DNA of 64,000 bases from contig QCKN01000003.1 of assembly GCA_003215295.1 (NCBI GenBank), positions 62,001 through 126,000 on the forward strand, written 5' to 3'. Below the pieces are notes generated by a model. It made no database searches. It was given only the letters and a program-made list of their open reading frames with translations, and had not been told where the DNA came from. This stretch comes from Prochlorococcus sp. AG-409-P03. Its GTDB lineage: Bacteria > Cyanobacteriota > Cyanobacteriia > PCC-6307 > Cyanobiaceae. A program made the position numbers and the translations under genes. Every line of letters starts with the position of its first letter. Position 1 is the first letter of the stretch. Below, one piece after another: positions 51,385 to 60,283 of this stretch.

Positions 51385-53154
51385 TCACTTATTTTGGTTT
51401 AATCTTTTTATGATGCGATTTATGGTTTTTACCTCTGCACTGTCTGCACCTTTCTCAGTGATTAGACGCTTCTTTATAGTTGACAAATCTACCTTGTCTT
51501 CTGATGGACCAGCCATAGGCTGTGTGTTTTGTACTGCTGCTGGCTGGTTTCCTGGGTTAAGATCACCAGCCCCAGGAGAAATTGCATTCATCTCTCCCTG
51601 CTGTTCAGCCATTTCTTTTGCCTCTTTCTCTAGCTGGTTTTTGATCCATTTAATTTCTCCCTCACTCATATCATAGTACTCTTTATAGATATGCTCTTTA
51701 GGAAATAAACCAGTCGAAGTTACTCCCTGGATAATTCTAAGTTTAGCTTCATCAATTTCCAACTTTCTCTTAGTGAACATATCTGAAGGATCAGGCAATT
51801 CTACTCTGAGGTCTTTAATAAGACTTTCTGGAAATTCCTTAAACCCTAAATGGGTTCTTGCAATCTGCTCTAATCCCAACTCCATTGCGTGTTGAATTCT
51901 AGAGATTGTTCTAGCAAATTTAACATCTAGCTGGGAAAGATTCGCCTTTCGTTCAGGAGACTTATCTTTCTCAACAATAAAATCTTTAGGTATTTTAAGG
52001 GCTGCCAAAAGCTTATCACGGAAATATTGAACATCGGCTGTTTCACCTAAATTCTGCGCTCCTGGAAGTGTCTCAATTTTTGTTCCCTGGTTATTTCCTT
52101 TTACTGGAACAAAGAAATCCTCATCTGCGCTTAATGGGTTATATCGCTCATCTAACCCTCCACGGTTAAAGTATTTTTCCTTTTTGAATTTCTCTTTAAC
52201 TCGTTCAATAAACATTTCTGCCTTACCTGAGGGTAAGTTTCCTACATCAATATAGAAAATTCGTCTTTCAGGTGCCCGAGCTAATCGGTAAATGAGCATA
52301 GCATCTTCCATTAATTTAAGAGACTTAAAGGTTTGGATTGCCATAGATGCTATAGATTTACCATATGGATAAAATTTAGGGTCAGAAGTAAATAATTTAA
52401 AATGAACGATCTGGTTCTTATCAAGCTCAATATATTTTTGAGTTTTTTGAGATTCATATGAGTTATTTACCATACCCTCCCAACTAGATTTCTCTGGAAT
52501 TTCTTGGAGGAAATTATTTAAATAGCCGTACTTATCTTCTACTCTAATAATAAAATTAGGGTTAAGAATTTTAACTCTTTGAACTCCTGCGGAGTAGTTA
52601 TTTTCATCAACAATAGTTTCTATGAAGCAATCACCAAACTTTACCGCATTACGAGTAATATCCCAATATAATCTATCTAGCCTGATTCTATCAAACAACT
52701 CCATCACTTCTTGTACTACCTCTGGACTATCTGATTTAATCGACCAGCGTTCATTTTTGGTATTTCTTTGCGTACAATCATCAGCATAGATGTCGAACGC
52801 TGATCCTACTTCAGGATACTCATCCATACTTTCATATGATTTATAGCGTTTTTTACGGTTTAACTCTGCTTCTTGCGATACAGGTGTCGCCCTACTGATT
52901 GCAAGGGGTACTCCAGGTTGAGGCTTAAGTCCAGGTGCATCATGTATAATGGTATCACCTTTAGAGGCTGAAGGCTTATCATATTCAAGTTCTTTTACAA
53001 CGGCAGGTTGGGCTCTTGTAGCAAAAAATCTTGCGAAAAACTTTCCAAGAAATCCTCTAGGATAAAAATAAGGTCCTACTCGCCCAGACCCTACATCAAA
53101 AGTGGTCTCACCTACAGTTTCATTAAGTTGTTCTTGTTCTAGCTTATCAGCCAT
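51385..53154 (-). CDS. 20: Portal protein, T4 gp20-like
   Basis: The 589-residue protein has typical gp20 segments: SYESMDEYPEVGSAFDIYAD (about 103-122), YRLARAPERRIFYIDVGNLP (about 284-303), KIETLPGAQNLGE and DIQYFRDKLL-like DVQYFRDKLLAALKIPKDF (about 363-390). The dodecameric portal starts head assembly and is the DNA channel. It overlaps the terminase gene by 16 bases. The C-terminal 80 residues are Gly/Pro/Gln-rich and then basic. Confidence 0.93.
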   Translation of the reverse strand: MADKLEQEQLNETVGETTFDVGSGRVGPYFYPRGFLGKFFARFFATRAQPAVVKELEYDKPSASKGDTIIHDAPGLKPQPGVPLAISRATPVSQEAELNRKKRYKSYESMDEYPEVGSAFDIYADDCTQRNTKNERWSIKSDSPEVVQEVMELFDRIRLDRLYWDITRNAVKFGDCFIETIVDENNYSAGVQRVKILNPNFIIRVEDKYGYLNNFLQEIPEKSSWEGMVNNSYESQKTQKYIELDKNQIVHFKLFTSDPKFYPYGKSIASMAIQTFKSLKLMEDAMLIYRLARAPERRIFYIDVGNLPSGKAEMFIERVKEKFKKEKYFNRGGLDERYNPLSADEDFFVPVKGNNQGTKIETLPGAQNLGETADVQYFRDKLLAALKIPKDFIVEKDKSPERKANLSQLDVKFARTISRIQHAMELGLEQIARTHLGFKEFPESLIKDLRVELPDPSDMFTKRKLEIDEAKLRIIQGVTSTGLFPKEHIYKEYYDMSEGEIKWIKNQLEKEAKEMAEQQGEMNAISPGAGDLNPGNQPAAVQNTQPMAGPSEDKVDLSTIKKRLITEKGADSAEVKTINRIIKRLNQNK

Positions 53155-54698
53155 CTTATATCTTCCTCTGTCATACCATTAAAGGTTCTAAATTTACCTT
53201 TTCCACTAGAAGGGAATAAGGGGTCTTTTTTAAACGGTTTTTCTCTTCTGAATTCAACATGCGAATGTTCTACATATATATTTAGTCCATGAACAGCTAA
53301 AGCTAAACTCATAATTAGATCATCATGGCTATTTTTTTCAGCAGCAACTTTACCTGACTCAGTTAAGACAAAGGAGTTTAGCTCTTTAAGGGTTCTTTCT
53401 GAGTTAATTTTAATCATGTTAGTTCGTATGGCTTCTTCTAATTCAGCAAGAATTTGATCCCTGTTTTTAAGAGTTACCTGAAATCCTGGATTGCCCTTAT
53501 CATCATGCCATAGATTTTCATACTCATATTGATTATATAGCCAATCAATAACATTGTTTCCTATGGTATTTCTTTCTATAACCATTAAAGCTGTATTATA
53601 TTGCATCCCTTCTGTTGCTAAAATTTTTGAAAATTCATTAATTGGGGTCTTGTTACTATAAAATTCAGCTACAACTTCACCATTATAAGTATTCATAATC
53701 TGAAATGCTGAATAATCTAATTCTCGGCCTAAAGCGGTATCAACCCCTATAATGTACTCATAGGAAGGATCTGGATCCTGCCAGATACGCATACGATTGT
53801 TATACTTTCTATAGTAATCTTCGCTTACATTATCTCGTAATGATGTAAGAATACTACCTTCAATAAATGTATCCCCTGTTCCTAAAAACTCACATTCATA
53901 CTCTTGCAGCCATTTTTTTAATGGCATATTTGATCGTGTGACTTTCTCCCAATCATCAATATTCATAGGAGGATCCCGACGCTCCATAGCTTCATACAAA
54001 TGGTCATACCCTGGAATTCGACTATATTCTGGGTGTTGCTTCCAATTAATGTCAATAGCATTGAATGAGTTGCGTTCTGCCATAGCATCATTGTATGTTT
54101 CATAATACCAATTACCTACGCCATTAACTGTAGACAGAACAAAGGCCCTTCCACCCGTTGAAATAATTGGGTACACAGCAGCCCAAATAGAATCAATATT
54201 TTCAATGAATGCCGCTTCATCAATAACCAAGAACGATCCCGCAAGTGATCGTCCTGACTGTTTGCCTGAGGGCCTCGACTTAATTATTGAATGTGTCTTT
54301 AATTTTAAAGTGTGTTTATTACTTTCTACAATTCCTGCTTGTAAAAATAAAGGAAGCTCTTCATACATAATCTTTATTCGGTCAAGAACCTCTGTGGATT
54401 CAGTATCACCCACCGACAAAATAACAATTGATTTGTGTGTCTGAAAGGTTGCCATCCATAAAGAGTAGGCAGCCGAAATAGTAGTACATCCTGCTTGCCT
54501 GAATTTCCTTAAAATATTAAATCTATGTTTCTCTATGTTCTGTAAAATTAACCTTTGAAATGGGTATAATTCAAAGGGAACTAAACCACGAACAGGGTGT
54601 GTAACTTTTATATATTTACAAATGAAATAAATGGGGTCTTCTTTACATTTATTAAATTCCTCTAGTAAAAGTTCTTCTTCGCTTCTATTATATGACAT
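53139..54698 (-). CDS. terL: Terminase large subunit (gp17-like DNA packaging motor)
   Basis: The 519-residue protein has the ATPase with Walker A RQAGCTT (about 68-74), Walker B FLVIDEAAF (about 152-160), a coupling motif LSTVNG, and the C-terminal RNase H-type nuclease with IIGVDTALGRELDYSA (first Asp) and HDDLIMSLALAV (last Asp). It cuts and pumps phage DNA into the prohead. Its ATG shares CATG with the divergent glycosyltransferase-like gene. No small terminase was recognised in the window. Confidence 0.95.
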   Translation of the reverse strand: MSYNRSEEELLLEEFNKCKEDPIYFICKYIKVTHPVRGLVPFELYPFQRLILQNIEKHRFNILRKFRQAGCTTISAAYSLWMATFQTHKSIVILSVGDTESTEVLDRIKIMYEELPLFLQAGIVESNKHTLKLKTHSIIKSRPSGKQSGRSLAGSFLVIDEAAFIENIDSIWAAVYPIISTGGRAFVLSTVNGVGNWYYETYNDAMAERNSFNAIDINWKQHPEYSRIPGYDHLYEAMERRDPPMNIDDWEKVTRSNMPLKKWLQEYECEFLGTGDTFIEGSILTSLRDNVSEDYYRKYNNRMRIWQDPDPSYEYIIGVDTALGRELDYSAFQIMNTYNGEVVAEFYSNKTPINEFSKILATEGMQYNTALMVIERNTIGNNVIDWLYNQYEYENLWHDDKGNPGFQVTLKNRDQILAELEEAIRTNMIKINSERTLKELNSFVLTESGKVAAEKNSHDDLIMSLALAVHGLNIYVEHSHVEFRREKPFKKDPLFPSSGKGKFRTFNGMTEEDIRWLIS

Positions 54699-55386
54699 GC
54701 AGTATTACGCCTTTATTTGTACTAGATCTAGTGACTTAACAGACACTACAAAAGAATTAGTCTCCTATTTATCTAGTATTGATACAAAGGTAAAAATCTT
54801 AGCGGGTGAAGACTCTATCTTTGCTGCATATGATAATGCGCTACATAGTGAGAAACTTGATCCTTCTGATATTATTATACTCTGCCATGATGATATAAAA
54901 ATAACAACTAGTCCTCAAGTATTTAAAGAAATAGTCGAAAGTAAACTAAAAAACCCCAAAACTGGCTTTTTAGGGGTTGCAGGGACAAAAACACTAGGAC
55001 AAACCGCTGTATGGTGGGATCAATCTTTGTGGCAACAACATAGACATACTGGTTATGTACTGCATGGAGAAGATATATCCTCTGCTGATGCCACTTTTTA
55101 TGGTAATTATGGGCAAGCAGTTGTTATGGATGGATTATTTCTGGTAGCAACTGCAAAAACACTAAAGTTAATAGGGTTACAAAAACCAAAAAGATTTATA
55201 GGTGAATGGGATTTTTATGATATTTTATACACATATAAAGCCCATAAAAGAGGATTAAGAAACTATACTGTACCTATTACAGTGCTACACCAATCTAGAG
55301 GAGAGTTAGCAGGGCGAGATTCTTGGCATCAAAATAGAGCAGCATTTCTAAAAATGACAGAAGGTAGGCTTCCTGTCTCTATTTAA
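54697..55386 (+). CDS. Glycosyltransferase-like protein (GT-A type)
   Basis: A 229-residue protein with IIILCHDDIKI (acidic DD, like the metal-binding motif of GT-A enzymes), GFLGVAGTK, a WWD segment, VVMDGLFLVATAK and NYTVPITVLHQS near the end, the order of motifs seen in family 2-like glycosyltransferases. It may modify phage DNA, a virion protein or a host glycan; the target is unknown. ATG 54697 is preferred over ATG 54631, which lies inside the terminase gene. Its end overlaps a minus-strand ORF. Confidence 0.7.
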   Translation: MQYYAFICTRSSDLTDTTKELVSYLSSIDTKVKILAGEDSIFAAYDNALHSEKLDPSDIIILCHDDIKITTSPQVFKEIVESKLKNPKTGFLGVAGTKTLGQTAVWWDQSLWQQHRHTGYVLHGEDISSADATFYGNYGQAVVMDGLFLVATAKTLKLIGLQKPKRFIGEWDFYDILYTYKAHKRGLRNYTVPITVLHQSRGELAGRDSWHQNRAAFLKMTEGRLPVSI

Positions 55387-55536
55387 GTGCTTACCTAACT
55401 TTCTCTTCGACTCAGCAATCCTAATTCGCTTGAGTTTTTTCATAAAAGCATTACGCTTTTCCCAGTACCGAGGATCTTTATTCCTAGGAAGTCTTCGCCG
55501 CAGTTTAGTTACCCCAGTAATGTCTTCCAGGAACAT
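55348..55536 (-). CDS. Small very basic protein, overlapping both neighbours
   Basis: A 62-residue protein, rich in Lys and Arg (LRRRLPRNKDPRYWEKRN). It overlaps the end of the upstream paralogue gene by 32 bases and the convergent glycosyltransferase gene by 39. The composition looks protein-like and it fills what would otherwise be a gap, but no good ribosome binding site is seen. No family recognised. Confidence 0.5.
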   Translation of the reverse strand: MFLEDITGVTKLRRRLPRNKDPRYWEKRNAFMKKLKRIRIAESKRKLGKHLNRDRKPTFCHF

Positions 55537-56494
55537 ACTCAGGGTTACAAACCCCTAATGCATCAGGTGCTCTGACAAATCTAGGAGTGCCAGCACCACC
55601 TTGACTTATATCAACAGATATTTTTTGTCCGATAGCGTCAACTAAAACCTGAACATCTCCTGGGTCATCTTGATCTGAGGAATATGTTCCAGGTTTAAAA
55701 CCAAGAACGCCTCCATTAGTTACTCCTATATTTGTAGGAATATATCCACCATTAGGGAAATGGTCTGCAAGACAACTTCTATGTCCACCCCATTTGTTAC
55801 TAGCAGCTAATATTTTAATTCTTCCTTGTGATTGGGTCAAAGCATGCCAAAATTGAGGCTCATTTATATTGACCCAATCCATTGGATCTTGAGGTGATGC
55901 ACTAACACCACAGTTAGTATGATTTGCCATAGTGTAATTGTATCCATCACCCTGATATGGTTCTAGTGCCCCAAATCCCCCAGATTCTGCCATTAAAGGG
56001 TAAGTACCCATGTCAGATTCATTATCAATACCATCATCCCAAAGCCTTCTGTAGTAATAAGGTTGTGTGGTCGCAATTATTCCTTGGACACTCATCGTTC
56101 CAGCAGCAGGAGTTCCATAAGTTTGACCCATTTCATCAGCACTAACTGAATATAGTGTAAATCTTTGAGGTTGAATGTATGAGGAAGTCTCATACCAGTC
56201 CCAAACTTTTCTTTTTGTTACGATAACACTGCGAAGCTGGATAAGGAGTTGGGTATGCATCCAATCTAGTTCAGCGTTCATACTACTTAGAGTTATGTCT
56301 CCTTCAATCATTCTAAAGTAGGGAACTCGCTTATAAGCAAATGTTAGTTCTTGCGTTTCTTCATAATGTGGGCCTGAAAAATACCCAACACCAGAAACAC
56401 CTGATACTGGACCAGTACTAGAAAAACTTAAATATCCAGGTGAAAACGCTGTGTTTATTTTTTTTGATACGGGACTTGTTACTACTGTTGCCAT
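55505..56494 (-). CDS. Tandem structural paralogue 4 of 4
   Basis: A 329-residue protein very close to the preceding paralogue: same N-terminus with GPVSGVSGVGYFSGPHY, a TFAYKRVPYF segment, RFTLYSVSADEMGQTYGTP near residue 105, a PYYYRRLW motif, a DVQVLVDAIGQ helix and the C-terminal RHYWGN. The family is not one I recognise. Beta-rich composition and tandem arrangement suggest virion surface or fibre proteins. It follows the previous copy by three bases. Confidence 0.65.
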   Translation of the reverse strand: MATVVTSPVSKKINTAFSPGYLSFSSTGPVSGVSGVGYFSGPHYEETQELTFAYKRVPYFRMIEGDITLSSMNAELDWMHTQLLIQLRSVIVTKRKVWDWYETSSYIQPQRFTLYSVSADEMGQTYGTPAAGTMSVQGIIATTQPYYYRRLWDDGIDNESDMGTYPLMAESGGFGALEPYQGDGYNYTMANHTNCGVSASPQDPMDWVNINEPQFWHALTQSQGRIKILAASNKWGGHRSCLADHFPNGGYIPTNIGVTNGGVLGFKPGTYSSDQDDPGDVQVLVDAIGQKISVDISQGGAGTPRFVRAPDALGVCNPEYVPGRHYWGN

Positions 56495-56497
56495 AAT

Positions 56498-57610
56498 TTA
56501 ATTACCCCAATAATGTCTTGATTTACTATATTCAGTATTTGTTAAACTTTGCCAACGATTAAAGTAAGGGTGTTGTAACAAAGGACCAACAAAGTAATCA
56601 GATTCAAGAGCTACAGAACCATCATTCCATTGTTTTGCAATAACATCAGCAATACCGTCAACTAATAGTTGTACATCTGCTGTATTATCTTGTTCACTAC
56701 TGTAAGCTCCTAATTTGTTACCAAACATATGATTATCTACAATAGCATTCGTGCTAAAAAACGGTCCCGTCTGACCAGGAGGAAGACATGTATCATCCCC
56801 AGTCCAGTTAGGATAGCCGTATTCGGTTTGAACTTCGGAATCCCCTAGCGTTTCACCTGCAATAGTGTACCAAAAATTAACATCATTTAAAACGATAGGT
56901 CCGATAAAGAATGGTGGATGCGTAGAGTTTGGGTACTCAGGACCAATTAAAGCATCTTTATAGCAATCGGTTGGTCTATCATTAGCGAAAGGTCTATAGC
57001 TATATGCTTGGAGTGCGTAGCCTGGACTTGTAACTCCAGGAAGTCCTCCATACCCTGGATGGTTTGGATGGGGTCTTAATGCTTCTGCATACCTCTGGGG
57101 AGTTACGATCCCGTTAGTTGTCCAAGTTGCACTATCAGTATCATCTTGAGTTGTCCATGGTCTTCTAAAATACCAAGGCTGTGTTGTTAATATATCTCCT
57201 CTAACAGAAAGTGTCCCAGCGGCTGGAGTTCCATAAGTTTTTCCACTCTGATCGTCTGCACTTACTGAATAAACCGTAAATCTTTGTGATTGCGTATAGG
57301 AAGAAGTTTCATACCAGTCATAAACTTTTTCTTTTGTTACTTTGGGTCTAATTGTTAGCAACAAATGTGTGCCCAAGTAGTGAGGAGCAAGAGTAACTGA
57401 ACTTAAACTTATTGTTCCTTGATTAAATTTAAATCGAGGTACTCTTTTATAGTAAATATCTAAAGTTTGTGTCTCAACATAGTGAGGTCCAGAAAAGTAC
57501 CCAACACCAGATACACCAGAAACAGGTCCTGTACTGGAAAAAGTTAAATATCCAGGTGAGAATGCTGCTGCTGATTTCTTTGCTACAGGTGTTCTAACTA
57601 ATGTTGCCAT
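56498..57610 (-). CDS. Tandem structural paralogue 3 of 4
   Basis: A 370-residue copy, the longest, with a 40-residue insertion in the middle (Pro/His/Gly-rich, around residues 165-215). It shares GPVSGVSGVGYFSGPHY, YYKRVPRF, RFTVYSVSADDQSGKTYGTP, a DVQLLVDGIADVI helix and the RHYWGN end with copy 4, so this pair is the most recent duplication. No enzyme motif seen. Confidence 0.65.
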   Translation of the reverse strand: MATLVRTPVAKKSAAAFSPGYLTFSSTGPVSGVSGVGYFSGPHYVETQTLDIYYKRVPRFKFNQGTISLSSVTLAPHYLGTHLLLTIRPKVTKEKVYDWYETSSYTQSQRFTVYSVSADDQSGKTYGTPAAGTLSVRGDILTTQPWYFRRPWTTQDDTDSATWTTNGIVTPQRYAEALRPHPNHPGYGGLPGVTSPGYALQAYSYRPFANDRPTDCYKDALIGPEYPNSTHPPFFIGPIVLNDVNFWYTIAGETLGDSEVQTEYGYPNWTGDDTCLPPGQTGPFFSTNAIVDNHMFGNKLGAYSSEQDNTADVQLLVDGIADVIAKQWNDGSVALESDYFVGPLLQHPYFNRWQSLTNTEYSKSRHYWGN

Positions 57611-57622
57611 AAAAATCTCCTA

Positions 57623-58465
57623 TTAAGTCCAATCGTGTCTTTGCCAGCGGTAAGAAAATAATGTAACCTGTTCGCCTGTTTGAGAGAACAATCCACCCAT
57701 ATTATATTCGCTACCAATTGTATCGGTTCCTATAATTACATCATCTACAAGATCTTGACCATAGGAGTAAGGACCTGTTTTAGGTGCAATTTCTGCCCAC
57801 ATATTCGCTGTATACCCTGATTCTCCATCAATAGTATCCGTAGCGAACATAGATTTAAAATCTCCCCAAACAAGTTCTGCATCTACAGGGTTACCCACTC
57901 CACCTGGACCAGGGGTACTGTGATTATCATTATAAGCTTGATAGTTATAGCCGATTACAGTATCATCCCTTTCTTGGTGCTGTCCTTCAATCCAAGGCTC
58001 TCTCTTATAGAATTTTTGGCTAGTATAAACTCTACCGACAGGCCCATAAGTACTGGAAAATACCGATAATCCACAATCTGATGGAGTTTGATTGCAATAA
58101 GTGTTTCCTTGAGAATCCGCACTTGCAGCTTCTATGGAGAATCTTTGTCCTTGGACATAAGATGATGTTTCAAACCACTCATAGCTTTTTCTTGTATTTA
58201 CATTTGCGGTCGCTCTAACCATAAGAACAGAACCTGTATTAGTTGCTGTCCAGGTTGAACCGCTTAAACTTACAACAACGCTACTTAAGTAACCGTAGGG
58301 AACTCTAACATAGTCGTAGTTTAGTGTTTGTTCCTGAATAAAGAATGGACCAGAAAGTGCTCCAACGCCAGAAACACCTGAAACAGGTCCAACTCCCGAA
58401 CTCATAAATAAACCTGCTCCAGTGGCGTTTGTAGGTGCTGAGGTTCTAATTAGTGGTGATGCCAT
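57623..58465 (-). CDS. Tandem structural paralogue 2 of 4
   Basis: A 280-residue copy. It shares GPVSGVSGVGALSGPFF, NYDYVRVPYG, RFSIEAASADSQGNTY, FYKREPW, a DDVIIGTDTIG segment and a C-terminal RHDWT. Two Cys (CNQTPSDC) sit at the position where copies 3 and 4 have GTPAAG. GGAGACTTAC precedes the ATG of this gene. Role unknown. Confidence 0.65.
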   Translation of the reverse strand: MASPLIRTSAPTNATGAGLFMSSGVGPVSGVSGVGALSGPFFIQEQTLNYDYVRVPYGYLSSVVVSLSGSTWTATNTGSVLMVRATANVNTRKSYEWFETSSYVQGQRFSIEAASADSQGNTYCNQTPSDCGLSVFSSTYGPVGRVYTSQKFYKREPWIEGQHQERDDTVIGYNYQAYNDNHSTPGPGGVGNPVDAELVWGDFKSMFATDTIDGESGYTANMWAEIAPKTGPYSYGQDLVDDVIIGTDTIGSEYNMGGLFSQTGEQVTLFSYRWQRHDWT

Positions 58466-58529
58466 GTAAGTCTCCTAAATTGTTCTCCTAATATATCTAG
58501 TGTTGTCTAGTCTTATTTTGTGTAAATTA

Positions 58530-59396
58530 TTATGTCCAGTTGTGATGTGTATAATTATACATATTAACTAAAACATTGTGCATCCCAGTGCCGTGATTTA
58601 CTGTACTTACTGGTCTACCTGCTCCATCTGTTAAATGACCATCCTTAAATAGTCTTCCAATTTCATCTGTTGTAACACGAACATCATCAACTTTATCTAA
58701 CTCTACGCGATATCCACCAAATTTAAGACCAAGTTGGGGTTGTGATTCAACACCAAGAAGTGTGCCTTTTGCTCCCATCATAGTGTTCCAAGAATGTGCG
58801 TGTTCAGGTGTCATAAGATCCTCTAATGTTTGGTACTCATTTAAAATAACAGGAATTGAAACTCCGTTATTCGAGGAAACGGAAACAGCAACAAAGTTCA
58901 TCGCTCCTCTAGAACTCTGAGTTTGTATAACATCTCTACCCTCCACATAAGGCTTTCTAGAGTAGAATGGATGGTCTGTAATCACACGACCCCTAGGACC
59001 AAAAGCACCCGCAGTTAATGAACTTCCGTATGTTTCCCCGTTAGCGTCTGCACTTACCGATTGCACAACAAAATCTTGCGCTTGTTGGAAACTTGAAGTT
59101 GCATAAAATACATTACTACTTACTGCGGTATAGTGACAATCAGCAACAATAAGAAGGACGGTTTTATCAATTTTTCCTTCCATAGTTATACTGCTTAATC
59201 CTACCGACATAGAAGATACGCTTCCGATAGGAACTCGTAAGTAGTTATAATTCAGTGATTGAGTCTCAATAAACCAGGGACCTGAAAGATCTCCAAGGCC
59301 AGAGGTATCACCAGAGGTTGCAAACGATTGAGTTGTTTGATCTATTCCTCCTGGGTATGCGTTATAATATGGTACTGCTGCGGCTGTGCTAGTCAT
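58530..59396 (-). CDS. Tandem structural paralogue 1 of 4
   Basis: The 288-residue, most divergent copy: DLSGPWFIETQSLNYNYLRV (about 36-55), FVVQSVSADANGETYG (about 107-122), FYSRKPY, DDVRVTTDEIG and C-terminal HHNWT. CGGAG lies before the ATG and a hairpin with a TAAATA motif further upstream, so this gene probably heads the four-gene operon. Confidence 0.65.
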   Translation of the reverse strand: MTSTAAAVPYYNAYPGGIDQTTQSFATSGDTSGLGDLSGPWFIETQSLNYNYLRVPIGSVSSMSVGLSSITMEGKIDKTVLLIVADCHYTAVSSNVFYATSSFQQAQDFVVQSVSADANGETYGSSLTAGAFGPRGRVITDHPFYSRKPYVEGRDVIQTQSSRGAMNFVAVSVSSNNGVSIPVILNEYQTLEDLMTPEHAHSWNTMMGAKGTLLGVESQPQLGLKFGGYRVELDKVDDVRVTTDEIGRLFKDGHLTDGAGRPVSTVNHGTGMHNVLVNMYNYTHHNWT

Positions 59397-59409
59397 GTGT
59401 TATCTCCGT

Positions 59410-59438
59410 GTCTATTTTATTTAGGCGTTAAAATAGAC
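59410..59438. repeat. Perfect 10-bp inverted repeat with promoter-like loop
   Basis: GTCTATTTTA and TAAAATAGAC flank a 9-base loop. On the minus strand the loop and stem contain CCTAAATA (59418-59425), 6 of 8 bases of the late consensus, 21 bases before the paralogue 1 ATG. The remaining 59439-59543 stretch holds a short palindrome (CTGTTTAGTTAAACAG) and a possible 14-codon frame, but nothing I can call. Confidence 0.55.
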
Positions 59439-59543
59439 AAAAACTAATATAAATTACTGTTTAACTAAACAGCTATGCTCCCTTTCAGCAATTTGCTACT
59501 CGGGGGATCATAAATCTTTTTAGTTTCATAATAATCCTCTATT

Positions 59544-59645
59544 TTATTTAGTAATGAAGCCCTCTTCTATTAGCTTCTTTTCTAATGAAATACAATTGTT
59601 TATTAAATCAGAAAAAGCAAACTCTATTCGCATTCTTATTGGCAT
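59544..59645 (-). CDS. Possible 33-residue mini-protein at end of small-gene cassette
   Basis: An ATG at 59645, one base after the stop of the upstream gene (TAATATG), opens a 33-codon frame (MPIRMRIEFAFSDLINN then CISLEKKLIEEGFITK). The sequence is amphipathic and helical and looks like real coding, and close spacing suggests coupled translation. At this length a chance frame cannot be ruled out. Confidence 0.4.
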   Translation of the reverse strand: MPIRMRIEFAFSDLINNCISLEKKLIEEGFITK

Positions 59646-59646
59646 A

Positions 59647-59967
59647 TTATTTCACTGGCTCCCAAGTTAAGTATTGTCTTCCTCTACCAAAATTCATAAA
59701 ATTAGGTCTACCTGTAGATTTTCCTTTTTGTGTTCTTGCTCCTGCCATAAAAGCTAAGTTTCTTGCTTTTTGGGTTGTTGTTACTTTTTTTGCTGCTGCT
59801 AACCTATCAAGCACATTTTGCATATTTTTTATAGATTTTCTAGGCATAGGATGATGTCTAGTACTTTTTAGTGCATCAACATCTAAAACACCCTTAACCT
59901 CTCTTCCTTCTGGATCTATTATAGGTCTTTCAATCAACAGACCATAAATTTTACGGTAACTTGACAT
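59647..59967 (-). CDS. Small basic protein with [L/I]-x-E leader
   Basis: A 106-residue basic protein. Its N-terminus MSSYRKIYGLLIE closely resembles that of the 135-residue protein two genes upstream (MNYFERIYCLLVE); both end in L-x-E at residue 13. The rest is Lys/Arg-rich (AAAKKVTTTQKARN, RTQKGKSTGRPNF) with no named domain. It overlaps the upstream gene by 17 bases. Candidate capsid-internal protein processed by the prohead protease (inference). Confidence 0.7.
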   Translation of the reverse strand: MSSYRKIYGLLIERPIIDPEGREVKGVLDVDALKSTRHHPMPRKSIKNMQNVLDRLAAAKKVTTTQKARNLAFMAGARTQKGKSTGRPNFMNFGRGRQYLTWEPVK

Positions 59968-60283
59968 CTCTTGACCTTATTTGCTTTCTTGTCCTTGATT
60001 GAGGTATTAGGGGTCTTAACCTAATTGCAGTATCTAAATTTTGTGAAGATTGTTTCCTTAATTTGTCAGCAACCGTTCGCATTGTAGCAGCGTGTAACTT
60101 ACCAATGTAACTTCCTGAACCTTCTCCTGCGACTGCCTTTTGTATAAGTTCTCCTGCTTTTCCTCCTTGTTTCCAAGATTTAGTAAAAGCTTTCCTGTAT
60201 GCGCGTGTGGCTCCAGACAGCTTCCTTTCAGGCTGTTCGTCTGCCTTCACAATCTCAGTTAATAACTTATCTTCCCAGTTCAT
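59951..60283 (-). CDS. Small basic protein with MNW leader
   Basis: A 110-residue basic protein starting MNWEDKLLTE, with L-T-E at residues 8-10. The remainder is helical and Lys/Arg-rich (RAYRKAFTKSWKQGGKAGEL). ATGA overlap with the upstream gene shows coupled translation. It belongs to the cassette of short proteins sharing the leader. Function otherwise unknown. Confidence 0.7.
   Translation of the reverse strand: MNWEDKLLTEIVKADEQPERKLSGATRAYRKAFTKSWKQGGKAGELIQKAVAGEGSGSYIGKLHAATMRTVADKLRKQSSQNLDTAIRLRPLIPQSRTRKQIRSRDVKLP

Noticed and set aside
54631-54696. Upstream ATG for the glycosyltransferase-like gene
   Set aside because: The added residues are Ser/Leu-rich read-through of the terminase N-terminal region on the other strand; similarity starts at 54697.
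59472-59530. A 14-codon frame after GAGGAT and a possible tRNA-like fold
   Set aside because: The frame is too short to support and no T-arm or anticodon arm could be found.
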